Below, piece by piece: positions 10,223 through 18,597 of a stretch of DNA of 64,000 nt; the stretch's first letter is position 1; the number at the start of each line of letters is the position of its first letter. This DNA is from Paenibacillus koleovorans NBRC 103111 (GTDB lineage Bacteria; Bacillota; Bacilli; Paenibacillales; NBRC-103111): NCBI RefSeq assembly GCF_004000845.1, contig NZ_BIMA01000018.1, positions 22,388-86,387 of the forward strand. The letters run 5' to 3'. The position numbers were made by a program, and so were the translations under genes. The notes under the pieces are model-generated. The model did not search any database and had not been told where the DNA came from. It saw nothing but the letters and a program-made list of their open reading frames with translations.

Positions 10223-13000
10223 ATGATAGATCCTGCAAAATTCCGGTGGGTCCTGTTGCTGGCTCTGGTAGTTCTGCTAGCGACGGGCTTATTGCCGCCT
10301 GCCCCTCCCCTCGCCGCACCCCAACTCGTACAAGCCGATGACCTCTCCAATTCGACCTGGCTGATGAAATGGTCAGGGGCGCCTCCCGAAGCCTTCCTGC
10401 GAACAAGCCATATTGTGAGCCATAATCCGGAGACCGGCATATGGGTGGCAGGGCCCGGAGAGGGAGTTGATGCGTTCGAATGGCGTGAGCATTGGAGGCA
10501 TGCTGAAGGCGTCGACTATATGACGACGAATCAGACGGTGCGGCTGTCCGCGGTGAAGCCGAACGACCCTTTCGTGAGTCGCCAAAAGTATCTGGAGCAA
10601 ATTCACGCCGAAGAAGCATGGGCGGTATCCGTCGGTAACGAGTCGCTCATTATTGCATTGGTCGATACAGGGGTCGATCTGGATCACCCGGATCTCAAAG
10701 ACAATCTCGTCCCCGGCATTAATTTGATTCAGCGCAACGCACCTCCGCAAGACGACAATGGACATGGAACGAGCGTAGCAGGAGTACTCGGGGCCGTGGG
10801 CAATAATAATAAAGGAATCAGCGGCGTGTTGTGGAAAGCTCGGATTATGCCGATCAAGGCGCTCGGGGCAAAAGGGGTCGGCGACGAGGACAAGCTGGGC
10901 GAAGGCATTCGCTATGCCGTGGACCATGGGGCAAAAATTGTCGTGCTGTCGGTCGGCCTGCTGCGCAACGACCCGTATCTGGAAGAAATCGTTGATTATG
11001 CGGAAAAGAAGGACGTGTTGCTCGTAGCCGCCACAGGCAACGACGAAGGCGAGCATGTGCGATATCCCGCCGCTTATCCGACCGTACTGGGGGTTGGCGG
11101 GCTGCGCACGGATAATCTGGTTGAATACCGGTCGAATTATGGCAACGAAGTCGATCTTGTCGCCGCTTGGTCGGTTTATACAACGGCACCAGGTGGCAAG
11201 TATGTATACAATGAGGGCAGCTCGATGGCAGCCCCGCAAGTGGCGGCCGCCGCTGCCCTCGCCTGGAGCCGCAATCCTGGCATGAAGGTGCATGAGCTGC
11301 GCAATTTGCTTCGCCAGACGGCACAGGATGTAGCGGAGCCGGGATGGGACAACCATACGGGATATGGGCTCCTGCGTGTGGATCGCGCGGTGAATCAGCT
11401 CTATGTCGAGGACATGTACGAACCGAACGATACGGTGGCGGCAGCCAAGCCGTTTCCGTTGAACCAGATGGTGATGGGGGAGCTGAGGGGAGGGCGCGAT
11501 GTGGATTGGTTTACGCTCCATATCCCCTATGACGGAACGATCAAGCTAGACGTTCGCTCCGAGTTGCCTGCGCCTGCAGGCACCCAACTGCTCCATCTGG
11601 GACCGAATCAGACGACGCCGGACATTTTCGCCGCCGACAGCTCGAGTATGCTGGAGCTACAGGTTCAACGGGGGACTCACTGGTTCGCGCTGCAGCAAAC
11701 GAATAATAGCGCGGCCTCCCGCTGGAAGTATCGGTTCACGAACACGTTCCGAATCGGCCCCGATGCGTTTGAGGATAACGACCGATCGTTCAAGGCGTTC
11801 CGCCTCGCGCCTCGCAGCCAGACGATCAGCGGAACGTTCGATCATGATGGCGACGAGGATTGGTTTACCGTGACGATGACGCAATCCGGGACGATGTCGC
11901 TCCGTGTCTCGGTCGATACGAAACGCATTGACTTGGTGCTCAAGGTGCAGAAGCGCGGAGAGTCCATCACGACGATTGACTCCAACGGAGACGGAGAACC
12001 GGAGGAATATCGGTTCGAGGCGTTTCCCGGGACGTATTATTTTGCCGTCGACAAAACATCACCGAGGGCGCTTGCAGGCACCTATACCGTCGACCTGCGG
12101 ATCGAGGCGAAGCTGCTGGATCCGAACGAGCCGAACGACAAATCGTTTCAAGCGTCCTCGCTCGGCAACCGTTATCCGTTGGAGGGCGTCTTGGACCGGA
12201 GCGACGGCTTGCCCGATATCGACTGGTTCCGGATCAGCATCGCAGAAGAGAGCTTGTTACGACTGGGCTTGAGTCAAATTCCGACCGACCGCAGGATCAG
12301 GATGGAGCTATACTCAGGAGCGTTATCCGAAATCACGAACCGAGAGAACGCTCTCGGGGTATCGTCGATGGAGATCGTTCAGCGCGTTATCCCAGGCACG
12401 TATTTCGTCCGACTCACCTCGGATGCGAATTTCAGAAGCCAGATGTACCGGCTGGAAGCTCAAGTGGATCGGCTTGTCGAAGGCTATACCGATATCAGCG
12501 GGCATTGGGCGGAAGCCTCGATTGTCGACCTGACCCGGCGTATGATCTTCCAGGGGTATGGCGACTTCGCCTTCTACCCCGAGCAGTCGATTACTCGAGC
12601 GGAGGCCGTCGCCACCTTGGTTCGTACATTCGGCTATACGAAGCAGAAATCCATAAGCTATCCGGATTTACTGCCGGCCCATTGGGCCTATAACGCCGTT
12701 TCGCTAGCGGCCCAAGCGGGATTGACGAGCGGCTATCCGGACGGAACGTTTCAACCGGACCGGCCGCTTAATCGAGTTGAAATGACCGTGCTGCTCGCGA
12801 ATGCGCTAGGGATTGTCGGCAAGCAGCGGGGGAATATGCCGTTCAGCGATGTGGACGATAATTATTGGGCGACGCCTATACTGAAGCAGATGAAGATGGA
12901 GGGCTGGATCACCGGGTACGAAGACGGATCGTTCCGGCCGGAGACTCTATCAACCCGGGCGGAATTCGCTACGCTTCTGGCCCGCGTCATCGCTAATTAG
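10223..13000 (+). CDS. Secreted subtilisin-like (S8) serine protease with PPC domains and three C-terminal SLH domains
   Basis: A 925-residue exported protease. Residues 1-38 look like a signal peptide (hydrophobic core LLLALVVLLA). The catalytic domain spans about residues 110-385: Asp148 in ALVDTGVDLDHPDL, His181 in DNGHGTSVAG, Ser334 in EGSSMAAPQVA, with Asn273 of ATGND as oxyanion residue. Next come three repeats of the pre-peptidase C-terminal type (VDWFTL, EDWFTV and IDWFRI motifs, about residues 400-745). The last 170 residues are three SLH motifs, for example FSDVDDNYWATPILKQMKME, which should bind pyruvylated cell-wall polymer made with CsaB from this same window. Substrate unknown. 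It stands between the nuo terminator and a YwzB-like gene; the next ORF starts 20 bases later, so co-transcription is possible. Confidence 0.88.
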   Translation: MIDPAKFRWVLLLALVVLLATGLLPPAPPLAAPQLVQADDLSNSTWLMKWSGAPPEAFLRTSHIVSHNPETGIWVAGPGEGVDAFEWREHWRHAEGVDYMTTNQTVRLSAVKPNDPFVSRQKYLEQIHAEEAWAVSVGNESLIIALVDTGVDLDHPDLKDNLVPGINLIQRNAPPQDDNGHGTSVAGVLGAVGNNNKGISGVLWKARIMPIKALGAKGVGDEDKLGEGIRYAVDHGAKIVVLSVGLLRNDPYLEEIVDYAEKKDVLLVAATGNDEGEHVRYPAAYPTVLGVGGLRTDNLVEYRSNYGNEVDLVAAWSVYTTAPGGKYVYNEGSSMAAPQVAAAAALAWSRNPGMKVHELRNLLRQTAQDVAEPGWDNHTGYGLLRVDRAVNQLYVEDMYEPNDTVAAAKPFPLNQMVMGELRGGRDVDWFTLHIPYDGTIKLDVRSELPAPAGTQLLHLGPNQTTPDIFAADSSSMLELQVQRGTHWFALQQTNNSAASRWKYRFTNTFRIGPDAFEDNDRSFKAFRLAPRSQTISGTFDHDGDEDWFTVTMTQSGTMSLRVSVDTKRIDLVLKVQKRGESITTIDSNGDGEPEEYRFEAFPGTYYFAVDKTSPRALAGTYTVDLRIEAKLLDPNEPNDKSFQASSLGNRYPLEGVLDRSDGLPDIDWFRISIAEESLLRLGLSQIPTDRRIRMELYSGALSEITNRENALGVSSMEIVQRVIPGTYFVRLTSDANFRSQMYRLEAQVDRLVEGYTDISGHWAEASIVDLTRRMIFQGYGDFAFYPEQSITRAEAVATLVRTFGYTKQKSISYPDLLPAHWAYNAVSLAAQAGLTSGYPDGTFQPDRPLNRVEMTVLLANALGIVGKQRGNMPFSDVDDNYWATPILKQMKMEGWITGYEDGSFRPETLSTRAEFATLLARVIAN

Positions 13001-13020
13001 ACAGGAGGAGGGCAGTACGG

Positions 13021-13272
13021 ATGACTCCGATGGATGAAGTGCAAAATTCGCTTGCCCTGTCCGGTCTTGCGTATATATGCATCGTGCTGATCGCGATATT
13101 CGGCTCGTGGTGGGCGCTTCAGCAGTTTCGCTTCGATCTGTTCGTGCGTAATCCGAGGAGCGCTCCCGCCAAAGTGCTCCAAGTGTTGCTTTCCATTGCG
13201 CTCGGGTATCAAGTCGCTCGGTTTATAATCGATTATTTCAATTGGACCCAATTGCTCCAAGGCCTGTTCTGA
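13021..13272 (+). CDS. DUF1146 family membrane protein (YwzB-like)
   Basis: An 83-residue protein with two hydrophobic helices (about residues 13-32 and 58-75) separated by a short basic segment containing FDLFVRNPRSAPAK and a C-terminal amphipathic end. The pattern matches the DUF1146/YwzB family, a small membrane protein commonly next to murA in Bacilli. Function is not known. A good ribosome site (GACAGGAGGAGGG) precedes ATG 13021. Its position just before murA supports the family call. Confidence 0.75.
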   Translation: MTPMDEVQNSLALSGLAYICIVLIAIFGSWWALQQFRFDLFVRNPRSAPAKVLQVLLSIALGYQVARFIIDYFNWTQLLQGLF

Positions 13273-13318
13273 GGAATGGCGGGCCTTGACGAGCGTTGTC
13301 GAATAACATCCTTTTTTG

Positions 13319-13348
13319 TTGTCAACACTGGTAGTAGAGCCATAAAAT
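13319..13348 (+). promoter_or_regulatory. Putative SigA promoter for murA
   Basis: TTGTCA (13319-13324), an 18-base spacer, then TAAAAT (13343-13348); each box has five of six consensus bases. It lies in the 239-base gap between the DUF1146 gene and murA, giving a leader of about 155 bases. I see no clear terminator in this gap, so read-through from upstream is also possible. Confidence 0.5.
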
Positions 13349-13511
13349 CTTTTCAGGCTACCGTGCCAAACGGACGATGGCCTGCGAAGACTGTATACGG
13401 CAGATGTGCAAGCAGGAATCCATTTACAGTTGTTCCGCCCCGGGGCCGATGCTAAACTGGACGATGGGCTTTTGGAACAAGTACACTTTCAGGCTCGCGG
13501 AGGGGATCAAG

Positions 13512-14855
13512 ATGAGCAAAATTATCGTCCGCGGGGGCAAGCGATTAGCTGGGCACGTTCGGGTGAGCGGTGCGAAAAACGCCGTACTGCCTATAATCGC
13601 CGCCTCATTATTAGGGTCGGAGGGAGAAAGCGTCATCCAAGATGCACCTCCGCTTGACGACGTTATGACGATCAGTGAAGTATTACGGAGCTTGGGCGTC
13701 CAAATCGCTTACAAAGATGAAGTGCTGCGTGTGGATGCAGAGCGGATTATCGCTTGTGAAGCCCCTTACGAACAAATACGAAAAATGCGGGCGTCGTTTC
13801 TGGTGATGGGGCCGCTATTGGCGCGCAAAGGCTATGCCAGAATCGCTCTGCCCGGCGGCTGCGCGATCGGCACGCGTCCGATCGATCAGCATCTGAAGGG
13901 CTTCGAAGCGCTTGGCGCTGAGATCGACCTGGGGCAAGGCTATATCGAGGCGCGGGTGCGCGGCCGGCTGCAAGGGGCGAAGGTATACCTGGACGTAGCC
14001 AGCGTCGGTGCGACGGAGAACATCATGATGGCCGCTACATTGGCGGAAGGCACGACCACGATCGAGAATGCGGCGTGTGAGCCGGAAATCGTCGATCTGG
14101 CCAATTACTTGAATGCAATGGGCGCACGGATTCGCGGAGCGGGAACGGGTATGATTCGCATTGAAGGCGTAGAGAAGCTGAGGGGTGTCGTACATACGGT
14201 CATTCCGGATCGCATCGAAGCCGGCACGTACATGATTGCAGCCGCTATTTCCGGCAGCCAGGTGTACATCGAAGGCGCTATCGGCGACCACCTGCGGCCT
14301 GTTATCTCCAAGCTCCAGGAGATGGGCGTTACGATCATTGAGGACGAGAACGGCATAACGGTACGGGCGGACGGATCGCTGCGTGCGGTGGACGTCAAGA
14401 CGTTGCCGTATCCGGGTTTCCCGACCGACATGCAGTCTCAGATGATGGCGCTCCTGCTCGTCTCGGACGGCACGAGCCTTATCACGGAGACCGTGTTCGA
14501 GAATCGGTTTATGCATGTCGATCAGTTCAAGCGCATGCAGGCCCACATTCACGTAGACGGCCGGACGGCGATCGTCAGCGGCAACAAGAGGCTGAAGGGC
14601 GCAAAAGTATGTGCGACCGATCTCCGGGCAGGAGCCGCTCTGATCTTGGCTGCACTGGTGGCGGACGGAGAGACGGAAATTTCCGGCGTGCATCATATCG
14701 ACCGCGGCTATGTCGACATCGCGCGCAAGCTGCAGAGCTTGGGCGCCGACATTCGCCGTTACGACAGCGAGAAGGCGGAGCAATCGGTCCGGGAAGACAA
14801 AGAAGCGGCCGAGCTGCCGCTGTTCACGATCCAGCCCCAGCCGAGCTGGGCCTAA
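13512..14855 (+). CDS. murA: UDP-N-acetylglucosamine 1-carboxyvinyltransferase (MurA)
   Basis: MurA transfers enolpyruvate from PEP to UDP-GlcNAc, the first committed step of peptidoglycan synthesis, in the cytoplasm. The 447-residue protein begins [20 protein letters not shown] and shows [15 protein letters not shown] near residue 20 and the active loop [12 protein letters not shown] with Cys117, the residue attacked by fosfomycin. The [11 protein letters not shown] segment near the C-terminus is also typical. I choose ATG 13512 because AGGGGATC lies just ahead; the frame stays open upstream to 13377 but those 45 residues are Cys-rich and not MurA-like. The C-terminus has a short extra tail after the normal end. 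Confidence 0.94.
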   Translation: MSKIIVRGGKRLAGHVRVSGAKNAVLPIIAASLLGSEGESVIQDAPPLDDVMTISEVLRSLGVQIAYKDEVLRVDAERIIACEAPYEQIRKMRASFLVMGPLLARKGYARIALPGGCAIGTRPIDQHLKGFEALGAEIDLGQGYIEARVRGRLQGAKVYLDVASVGATENIMMAATLAEGTTTIENAACEPEIVDLANYLNAMGARIRGAGTGMIRIEGVEKLRGVVHTVIPDRIEAGTYMIAAAISGSQVYIEGAIGDHLRPVISKLQEMGVTIIEDENGITVRADGSLRAVDVKTLPYPGFPTDMQSQMMALLLVSDGTSLITETVFENRFMHVDQFKRMQAHIHVDGRTAIVSGNKRLKGAKVCATDLRAGAALILAALVADGETEISGVHHIDRGYVDIARKLQSLGADIRRYDSEKAEQSVREDKEAAELPLFTIQPQPSWA

Positions 14856-14867
14856 CCAGAACGAAAA

Positions 14868-14909
14868 GTCCGACGCTATGCAGGTAAGAGCATGGCGGCG
14901 GGCTTTTTT
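14868..14909 (+). terminator. Rho-independent terminator of murA
   Basis: A 14-base-pair stem (GTCCGACGCTATGC with GCATGGCGGCGGGC, one mismatch), an eight-base loop and a run of six T. It is preceded by AAAA on the 5' side. Confidence 0.85.
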
Positions 14910-15047
14910 GTACATTTACTAACCTAGAAGACTAGCGGCAATGAAACACATCCCTCTTCCAACTTCGGTTCTAGCAACTCCTTCGCTCTCATAAACTGAT
15001 AAAGTCCAGGCAGCGACAACGAGATGATGAAGGAGAAGGAGAATCCG

Positions 15048-16103
15048 ATGAACAAATTGGTGGCGCGGTTGCAGAAATCGTCGGCTCCCTGGGGCTTGAT
15101 CGGCCTGGGGGCGCTGCTTATCGTATCTATTTTTATCCCGGTGCTTCTAGTAGATCGTTCGCCGAGTCAGCCGAGAGAATCCGGTTTCCTCGGGCAGCCG
15201 TTCGTGCAGGGAAATGGCGCACAAGGCGAAATGGCGAAGCCGGTGACGATTCCGGTATACCGGACGACGTCTCATCGTATCGATCAAGTGCCGCTCGAGG
15301 TATACGTGCGAAACGTGCTGGCGGCGGAGATGCCGGCGGAATTCGAGCTCGAGGCGCTCAAGGCGCAAGCGATGGCCGCTCGGACTTACATCGTTAAGCG
15401 GCTGGTCGAACAGGATGTCAGCAACGTCCCAGTATCCGGCGCTCTGGTGACCGATACGGTGGAGCATCAAGCCTATTTGTCGGAAGAAGAGATGAAGACA
15501 GCCTGGGGAGCCGAAGTGTTCGCCGCTCGGATCGAGAAGCTGAATCGAGCGGTGGGCGAGACTCGCGATCAGATTATTACGTATAAGGGTCAGCCGATCT
15601 TGGCCGCTTTCTTTTCTACAAGCAACGGGTATACGGAAAACTCGGAAGACTATTGGTCGACGTACATACCTTACCTGCGCAGCGTGCCGAGTCCATGGGA
15701 CAAGCAGCTGTCGCCGAAATACGAGCAAAAGGTCGTGCTGCCGACGAAACAGGTGTTCCAGATGCTCGGGATCCCGTCCGCCTTGCCGGTGACGACCGGT
15801 ACTTCGGCGATGCGGATCATGGAATCTACCGAAGGACATCGGCTTAAGCGCGTTCAGATCGCAGGCAAACAATTTTCCGGCCGCGATGTAAGAGAGAAGC
15901 TCGGTCTCGCATCCTCGCAATTTACGTGGAAGGTGAAGGGGGCGGAAATCGAGATTACGACTTACGGCTACGGCCACGGAGTAGGCATGAGCCAGTGGGG
16001 CGCGAACGGCATGGCGCAGCAAGGCTATGACGCGCAAGCGATTGTCCAATACTACTATCAAGGCGTGGGCCTTCAGGCGGCTTCAAGTCTTCTGAACGGA
16101 TAA
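15048..16103 (+). CDS. spoIID: Stage II sporulation protein D (SpoIID), peptidoglycan lytic transglycosylase
   Basis: SpoIID acts in the mother cell membrane with SpoIIM and SpoIIP, degrading septal peptidoglycan so the mother cell can engulf the forespore. The 351-residue product has one N-terminal membrane helix (LIGLGALLIVSIFIPVLLV), then the SpoIID domain with VRNVLAAEMPAEFELEALKA and AARTYIVKRL. The C-terminal GYGHGVGMSQWGANGMAQQG motif is diagnostic. I place the start at MNKLVARLQK because a GAAGGAGAAGGAG site precedes it; an MMKEKENP extension from 15024 is possible. Upstream, CATAAACT near 14990 resembles a SigE -10 box, but no convincing -35 box is present. Confidence 0.93.
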   Translation: MNKLVARLQKSSAPWGLIGLGALLIVSIFIPVLLVDRSPSQPRESGFLGQPFVQGNGAQGEMAKPVTIPVYRTTSHRIDQVPLEVYVRNVLAAEMPAEFELEALKAQAMAARTYIVKRLVEQDVSNVPVSGALVTDTVEHQAYLSEEEMKTAWGAEVFAARIEKLNRAVGETRDQIITYKGQPILAAFFSTSNGYTENSEDYWSTYIPYLRSVPSPWDKQLSPKYEQKVVLPTKQVFQMLGIPSALPVTTGTSAMRIMESTEGHRLKRVQIAGKQFSGRDVREKLGLASSQFTWKVKGAEIEITTYGYGHGVGMSQWGANGMAQQGYDAQAIVQYYYQGVGLQAASSLLNG

Positions 16104-16136
16104 AATGAAATTGCTAGAAAAAATCTATCACTCTGC

Positions 16137-16165
16137 GTATAAAACCTATCGATCTGGTCAGACTG
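16137..16165 (+). promoter_or_regulatory. SigF-type (forespore) promoter of spoIIQ
   Basis: GTATA (16137-16141), 14 bases, then GGTCAGACTG (16156-16165). This fits the Bacillus SigF pattern GYATA and GGNNANAMTR at every defined position, with spacing one short of the usual 15. It lies 19 bases before the spoIIQ start. Known biology (spoIIQ is SigF-dependent in B. subtilis) agrees. Confidence 0.7.
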
Positions 16166-16184
16166 GTTGATGAGGTGATAACCA

Positions 16185-16910
16185 ATGAGTGATCAAAACA
16201 AAGAGACTCAGGTCAAACAAAGCGCTCCGAAAACGAATACCGGAGCCGAGACGGTCAAACTGTCCACATGGAAAAGGTTAACCGCGAAGAAGTGGGTATT
16301 TCCTGCAACGTACATGGCAGCCGCGGCAATTATTCTAACCCTCATGTGGGTGTACCAGGATGGAGGCACTCAGCCGACGTCCGATTCCACAGGAGTGGAA
16401 GTCAGCAAGACCCAGCCCGATGCGTCCAAAAATCCGGATGCCGTCGCGGTAGGCGCAACTGCCGAAACACTGCAATGGCCGGTTAAAAGTGTCGGTGACG
16501 TCGATGTGCTGATGAACTTCTTCGACAGCAAAGCTTCGAATGAAGTGAGACAAGCCGCGATGATCGAGTATGGCGACACCCTGACTCCGCATATGGGCAT
16601 CGACTTGGGCCGGGATGACGACAAGACGTTTGAAGTGGCGGCTGCCGCCGGAGGGAAAGTAACGCGAGTCGAGACCGATCCTCTAGTAGGCCAACTGGTT
16701 GAGATTACGCACAGCAATGGCATCGTCACGATCTACCAAAGCTTGGCCGACGTGAAAGTCGCCAAGGACGCGCAAGTGAAGAAGGGCGATGTGATCGCTT
16801 CGGCCGGCCGCAGTGAGCTGGAGAAGGAAATGGGTTACCACATCCACTTCGAGGTTCGTCAAGACGGTACGCCGGTTAACCCGGAGACGCTGCTCGGTCA
16901 AAAGCATTAA
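16185..16910 (+). CDS. spoIIQ: SpoIIQ-like M23 (LytM) family protein
   Basis: SpoIIQ sits in the forespore membrane and pairs with SpoIIIAH from the mother cell to form the engulfment zipper and channel. The 241-residue protein has a basic N-terminus, one membrane helix (about residues 38-56, VFPATYMAAAAIILTLMWVY) and a C-terminal LytM domain. His136 and Asp140 of HMGID and the HIHFEV motif (His219, His221) keep the zinc-ligand pattern. The usual YxHL histidine is replaced in IYQSL. B. subtilis SpoIIQ lacks one of the ligands, so this protein may retain some metal binding. Between spoIID and spoIIID, its place agrees with Bacillus gene order. Start ATG 16185 has GATGAGGTGAT ahead. Confidence 0.87.
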   Translation: MSDQNKETQVKQSAPKTNTGAETVKLSTWKRLTAKKWVFPATYMAAAAIILTLMWVYQDGGTQPTSDSTGVEVSKTQPDASKNPDAVAVGATAETLQWPVKSVGDVDVLMNFFDSKASNEVRQAAMIEYGDTLTPHMGIDLGRDDDKTFEVAAAAGGKVTRVETDPLVGQLVEITHSNGIVTIYQSLADVKVAKDAQVKKGDVIASAGRSELEKEMGYHIHFEVRQDGTPVNPETLLGQKH

Positions 16911-16922
16911 GCTCGATTCCGT

Positions 16923-16954
16923 AAAACGGAGGACTTCGGTTCTCCGTTTTTTTT
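16923..16954 (+). terminator. Terminator of spoIIQ
   Basis: A perfect 12-base-pair stem (AAAACGGAGGAC with GTTCTCCGTTTT, one G-U) capped by a TTCG tetraloop and followed by more T. Confidence 0.9.
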
Positions 16955-17020
16955 GCGAATGTCAGAGAGTCGTCCCACAAAATTATTTGTACGTGCAAGC
17001 TTGTCAGCTTAGGAAACAAA

Positions 17021-17048
17021 GAATATATGGCCCTGCCCCTCATATACT
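17021..17048 (+). promoter_or_regulatory. Putative SigE promoter of spoIIID
   Basis: GAATATA (17021-17027) resembles the SigE -35 pattern KMATATT (six of seven), and CATATACT (17041-17048) the -10 pattern CATACAMT (seven of eight). The spacer is 13 bases, one short of usual. spoIIID is SigE-dependent in B. subtilis, which supports the reading. Confidence 0.5.
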
Positions 17049-17082
17049 GTACCAAACTAACTCGAGCAGGGAGGCGAGGGGA

Positions 17083-17370
17083 GTGCACGATTACATCAAA
17101 GAGCGTACGATCAAGATCGGGCGCAGTCTTGTGGAGACAAGACAGACCGTGCGCACGATAGCCAAGGAATTTGGAGTATCCAAGAGCACTGTGCATAAAG
17201 ATCTGACCGAGCGGCTGCCGGAGATCAATCCGGAGTTGGCCAATCAAGTCAAGCTGATCCTGGAGTATCACAAGTCCATTCGCCATTTAAGGGGAGGAGA
17301 AGCGACGAAAGTGAAATACAAGCGGACCCGTTCGCCGAAATCGGCGGATCATCTGGTCACGGCCCGCTAA
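17083..17370 (+). CDS. spoIIID: Sporulation transcriptional regulator SpoIIID
   Basis: SpoIIID is a small DNA-binding protein that reshapes the SigE regulon in the mother cell and helps turn on sigK. The 95-residue product starts at GTG 17083 (read as MHDYIKERTIKIGRSLVETR), with GGGAGGCGAGGG ahead. The helix-turn-helix is visible as VRTIAKEFGVSKSTVHKDL (about residues 24-42), followed by the basic C-terminal helix. The last 15 residues are Lys/Arg-rich and slightly longer than in B. subtilis. The frame extends further upstream into the spoIIQ region, but that part is not SpoIIID-like. Confidence 0.95.
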   Translation: MHDYIKERTIKIGRSLVETRQTVRTIAKEFGVSKSTVHKDLTERLPEINPELANQVKLILEYHKSIRHLRGGEATKVKYKRTRSPKSADHLVTAR

Positions 17371-17452
17371 GTCTTGCCCTCCCGCCTTGTAAAAAACTCC
17401 CCACCTAATAGATGCGCCTCCTCATAAGTTTTAGATTAAAAAAAGAGGAATT

Positions 17453-17480
17453 TTGCAAAAGCTGTCGAAATAGATATACT
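17453..17480 (+). promoter_or_regulatory. Possible SigA promoter of mbl
   Basis: TTGCAA (17453-17458), a 16-base spacer and TATACT (17475-17480). The -10 box has five of six consensus bases, the -35 box four. The leader would be about 50 bases. Confidence 0.4.
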
Positions 17481-17538
17481 TACTGTGTAAAACGGGCTAT
17501 AGTCGTGGCGGACGGATTTCAGGGAGGACTCATCGTTC

Positions 17539-18540
17539 ATGTTCAGTAAAGATATAGGAATTGACTTAGGTACGGCTAATGTCCTCATTCATGTCAAAGG
17601 GCGCGGCGTGGTGCTTGACGAGCCTTCGGTGGTCGCCATCGAAAGCGAAACCAAGCGGGTGCTTGCTGTAGGCGAAGAAGCTCACCGGATGGTGGGACGG
17701 ACGCCCGGCAGCATCATCGCGATTCGCCCTCTGAAGGATGGGGTTATTGCCGATTTCGAAATTACCGAGATGATGCTCAAGCATTTCATCCAGAAGGTCG
17801 GGGGCAAGCGGTGGTATTCGCATCCGCGCATTCTGATCTGCGCGCCTACCAACATTACGTCGGTGGAGCAGAAGGCGATCCGCGAGGCGGCGGAACGGAG
17901 CGGCGCTCGGGAGGTGTTCCTCGAGGAGGAGCCGAAGGCTGCGGCGATCGGAGCCGGTATGGATATTTTCCAGCCTTCGGGCAATATGGTCGTCGACATC
18001 GGAGGAGGCACCACGGACGTGGCCGTCCTTTCCATGGGCGACATCGTCACCGCTTCTTCCATTAAAGTAGCGGGGGACAAGTTCGACTCGGCGATCATGA
18101 AATACATAAAAAGCAAGTACAAGCTGCTGATCGGAGAACGGACGTCGGAGGACATCAAGCTGAAGATCGGCACGGTGTATACGGAAACGCGCAACGAGCA
18201 GATGGACATTCGCGGCCGCGATATGGTATCGGGGCTGCCACTCACGGTAACGATCCATTCCAGCGAAGTGAAGGAAGCGCTCTGGGAGTCAGTCTCCGCG
18301 ATCGTCCAGGCGGCCAAGATCGTGTTGGAACGGACGCCGCCGGAGTTGTCGGCGGACATCATCGACCGAGGCGTCATTTTGACGGGTGGAGGCGCGCTGC
18401 TGCACGGTATCGACCAACTGCTGGCGGACGAGCTTAAGGTTCCGGTGTTGATCGCCGAAGACCCGATGCACTGCGTGGTCAACGGGACCGGTATCATGCT
18501 GGACAACCTCGATAAAGTCACTAGAAAAAAACTCGGCTGA
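17539..18540 (+). CDS. mbl: MreB-like actin homologue Mbl, rod-shape determinant
   Basis: Mbl polymerises under the membrane and guides lateral-wall peptidoglycan synthesis. The 333-residue protein has the actin-fold ATP motifs: DIGIDLGTANVLIHVKGRGV (phosphate 1), VVDIGGGTTDVAVLSMGDIV (phosphate 2) and the LTGGGALLHGIDQLL adenosine motif. Its place directly after spoIIID and before flhO/flhP is the arrangement of mbl in B. subtilis, which separates it from mreB and mreBH. Start ATG 17539 follows AGGGAGGA. Confidence 0.92.
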   Translation: MFSKDIGIDLGTANVLIHVKGRGVVLDEPSVVAIESETKRVLAVGEEAHRMVGRTPGSIIAIRPLKDGVIADFEITEMMLKHFIQKVGGKRWYSHPRILICAPTNITSVEQKAIREAAERSGAREVFLEEEPKAAAIGAGMDIFQPSGNMVVDIGGGTTDVAVLSMGDIVTASSIKVAGDKFDSAIMKYIKSKYKLLIGERTSEDIKLKIGTVYTETRNEQMDIRGRDMVSGLPLTVTIHSSEVKEALWESVSAIVQAAKIVLERTPPELSADIIDRGVILTGGGALLHGIDQLLADELKVPVLIAEDPMHCVVNGTGIMLDNLDKVTRKKLG

Positions 18541-18551
18541 TCCGCCGATAT
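18525..18551 (+). promoter_or_regulatory. SigD (flagellar) promoter of flhO-flhP
   Basis: GCCGATAT at 18544-18551 is an exact match to the SigD -10 consensus. Fifteen bases upstream is AAAA (18525-18528) against TAAA, which falls in the end of mbl. A TATAAT overlaps the same spot (18551-18556), so a SigA promoter could also work. In B. subtilis flhOP belongs to the SigD regulon. Confidence 0.65.
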
Positions 18552-18597
18552 ATAATGTAGAAACTCATTATTCCATTCCACACGCTGGAGGGATCCC

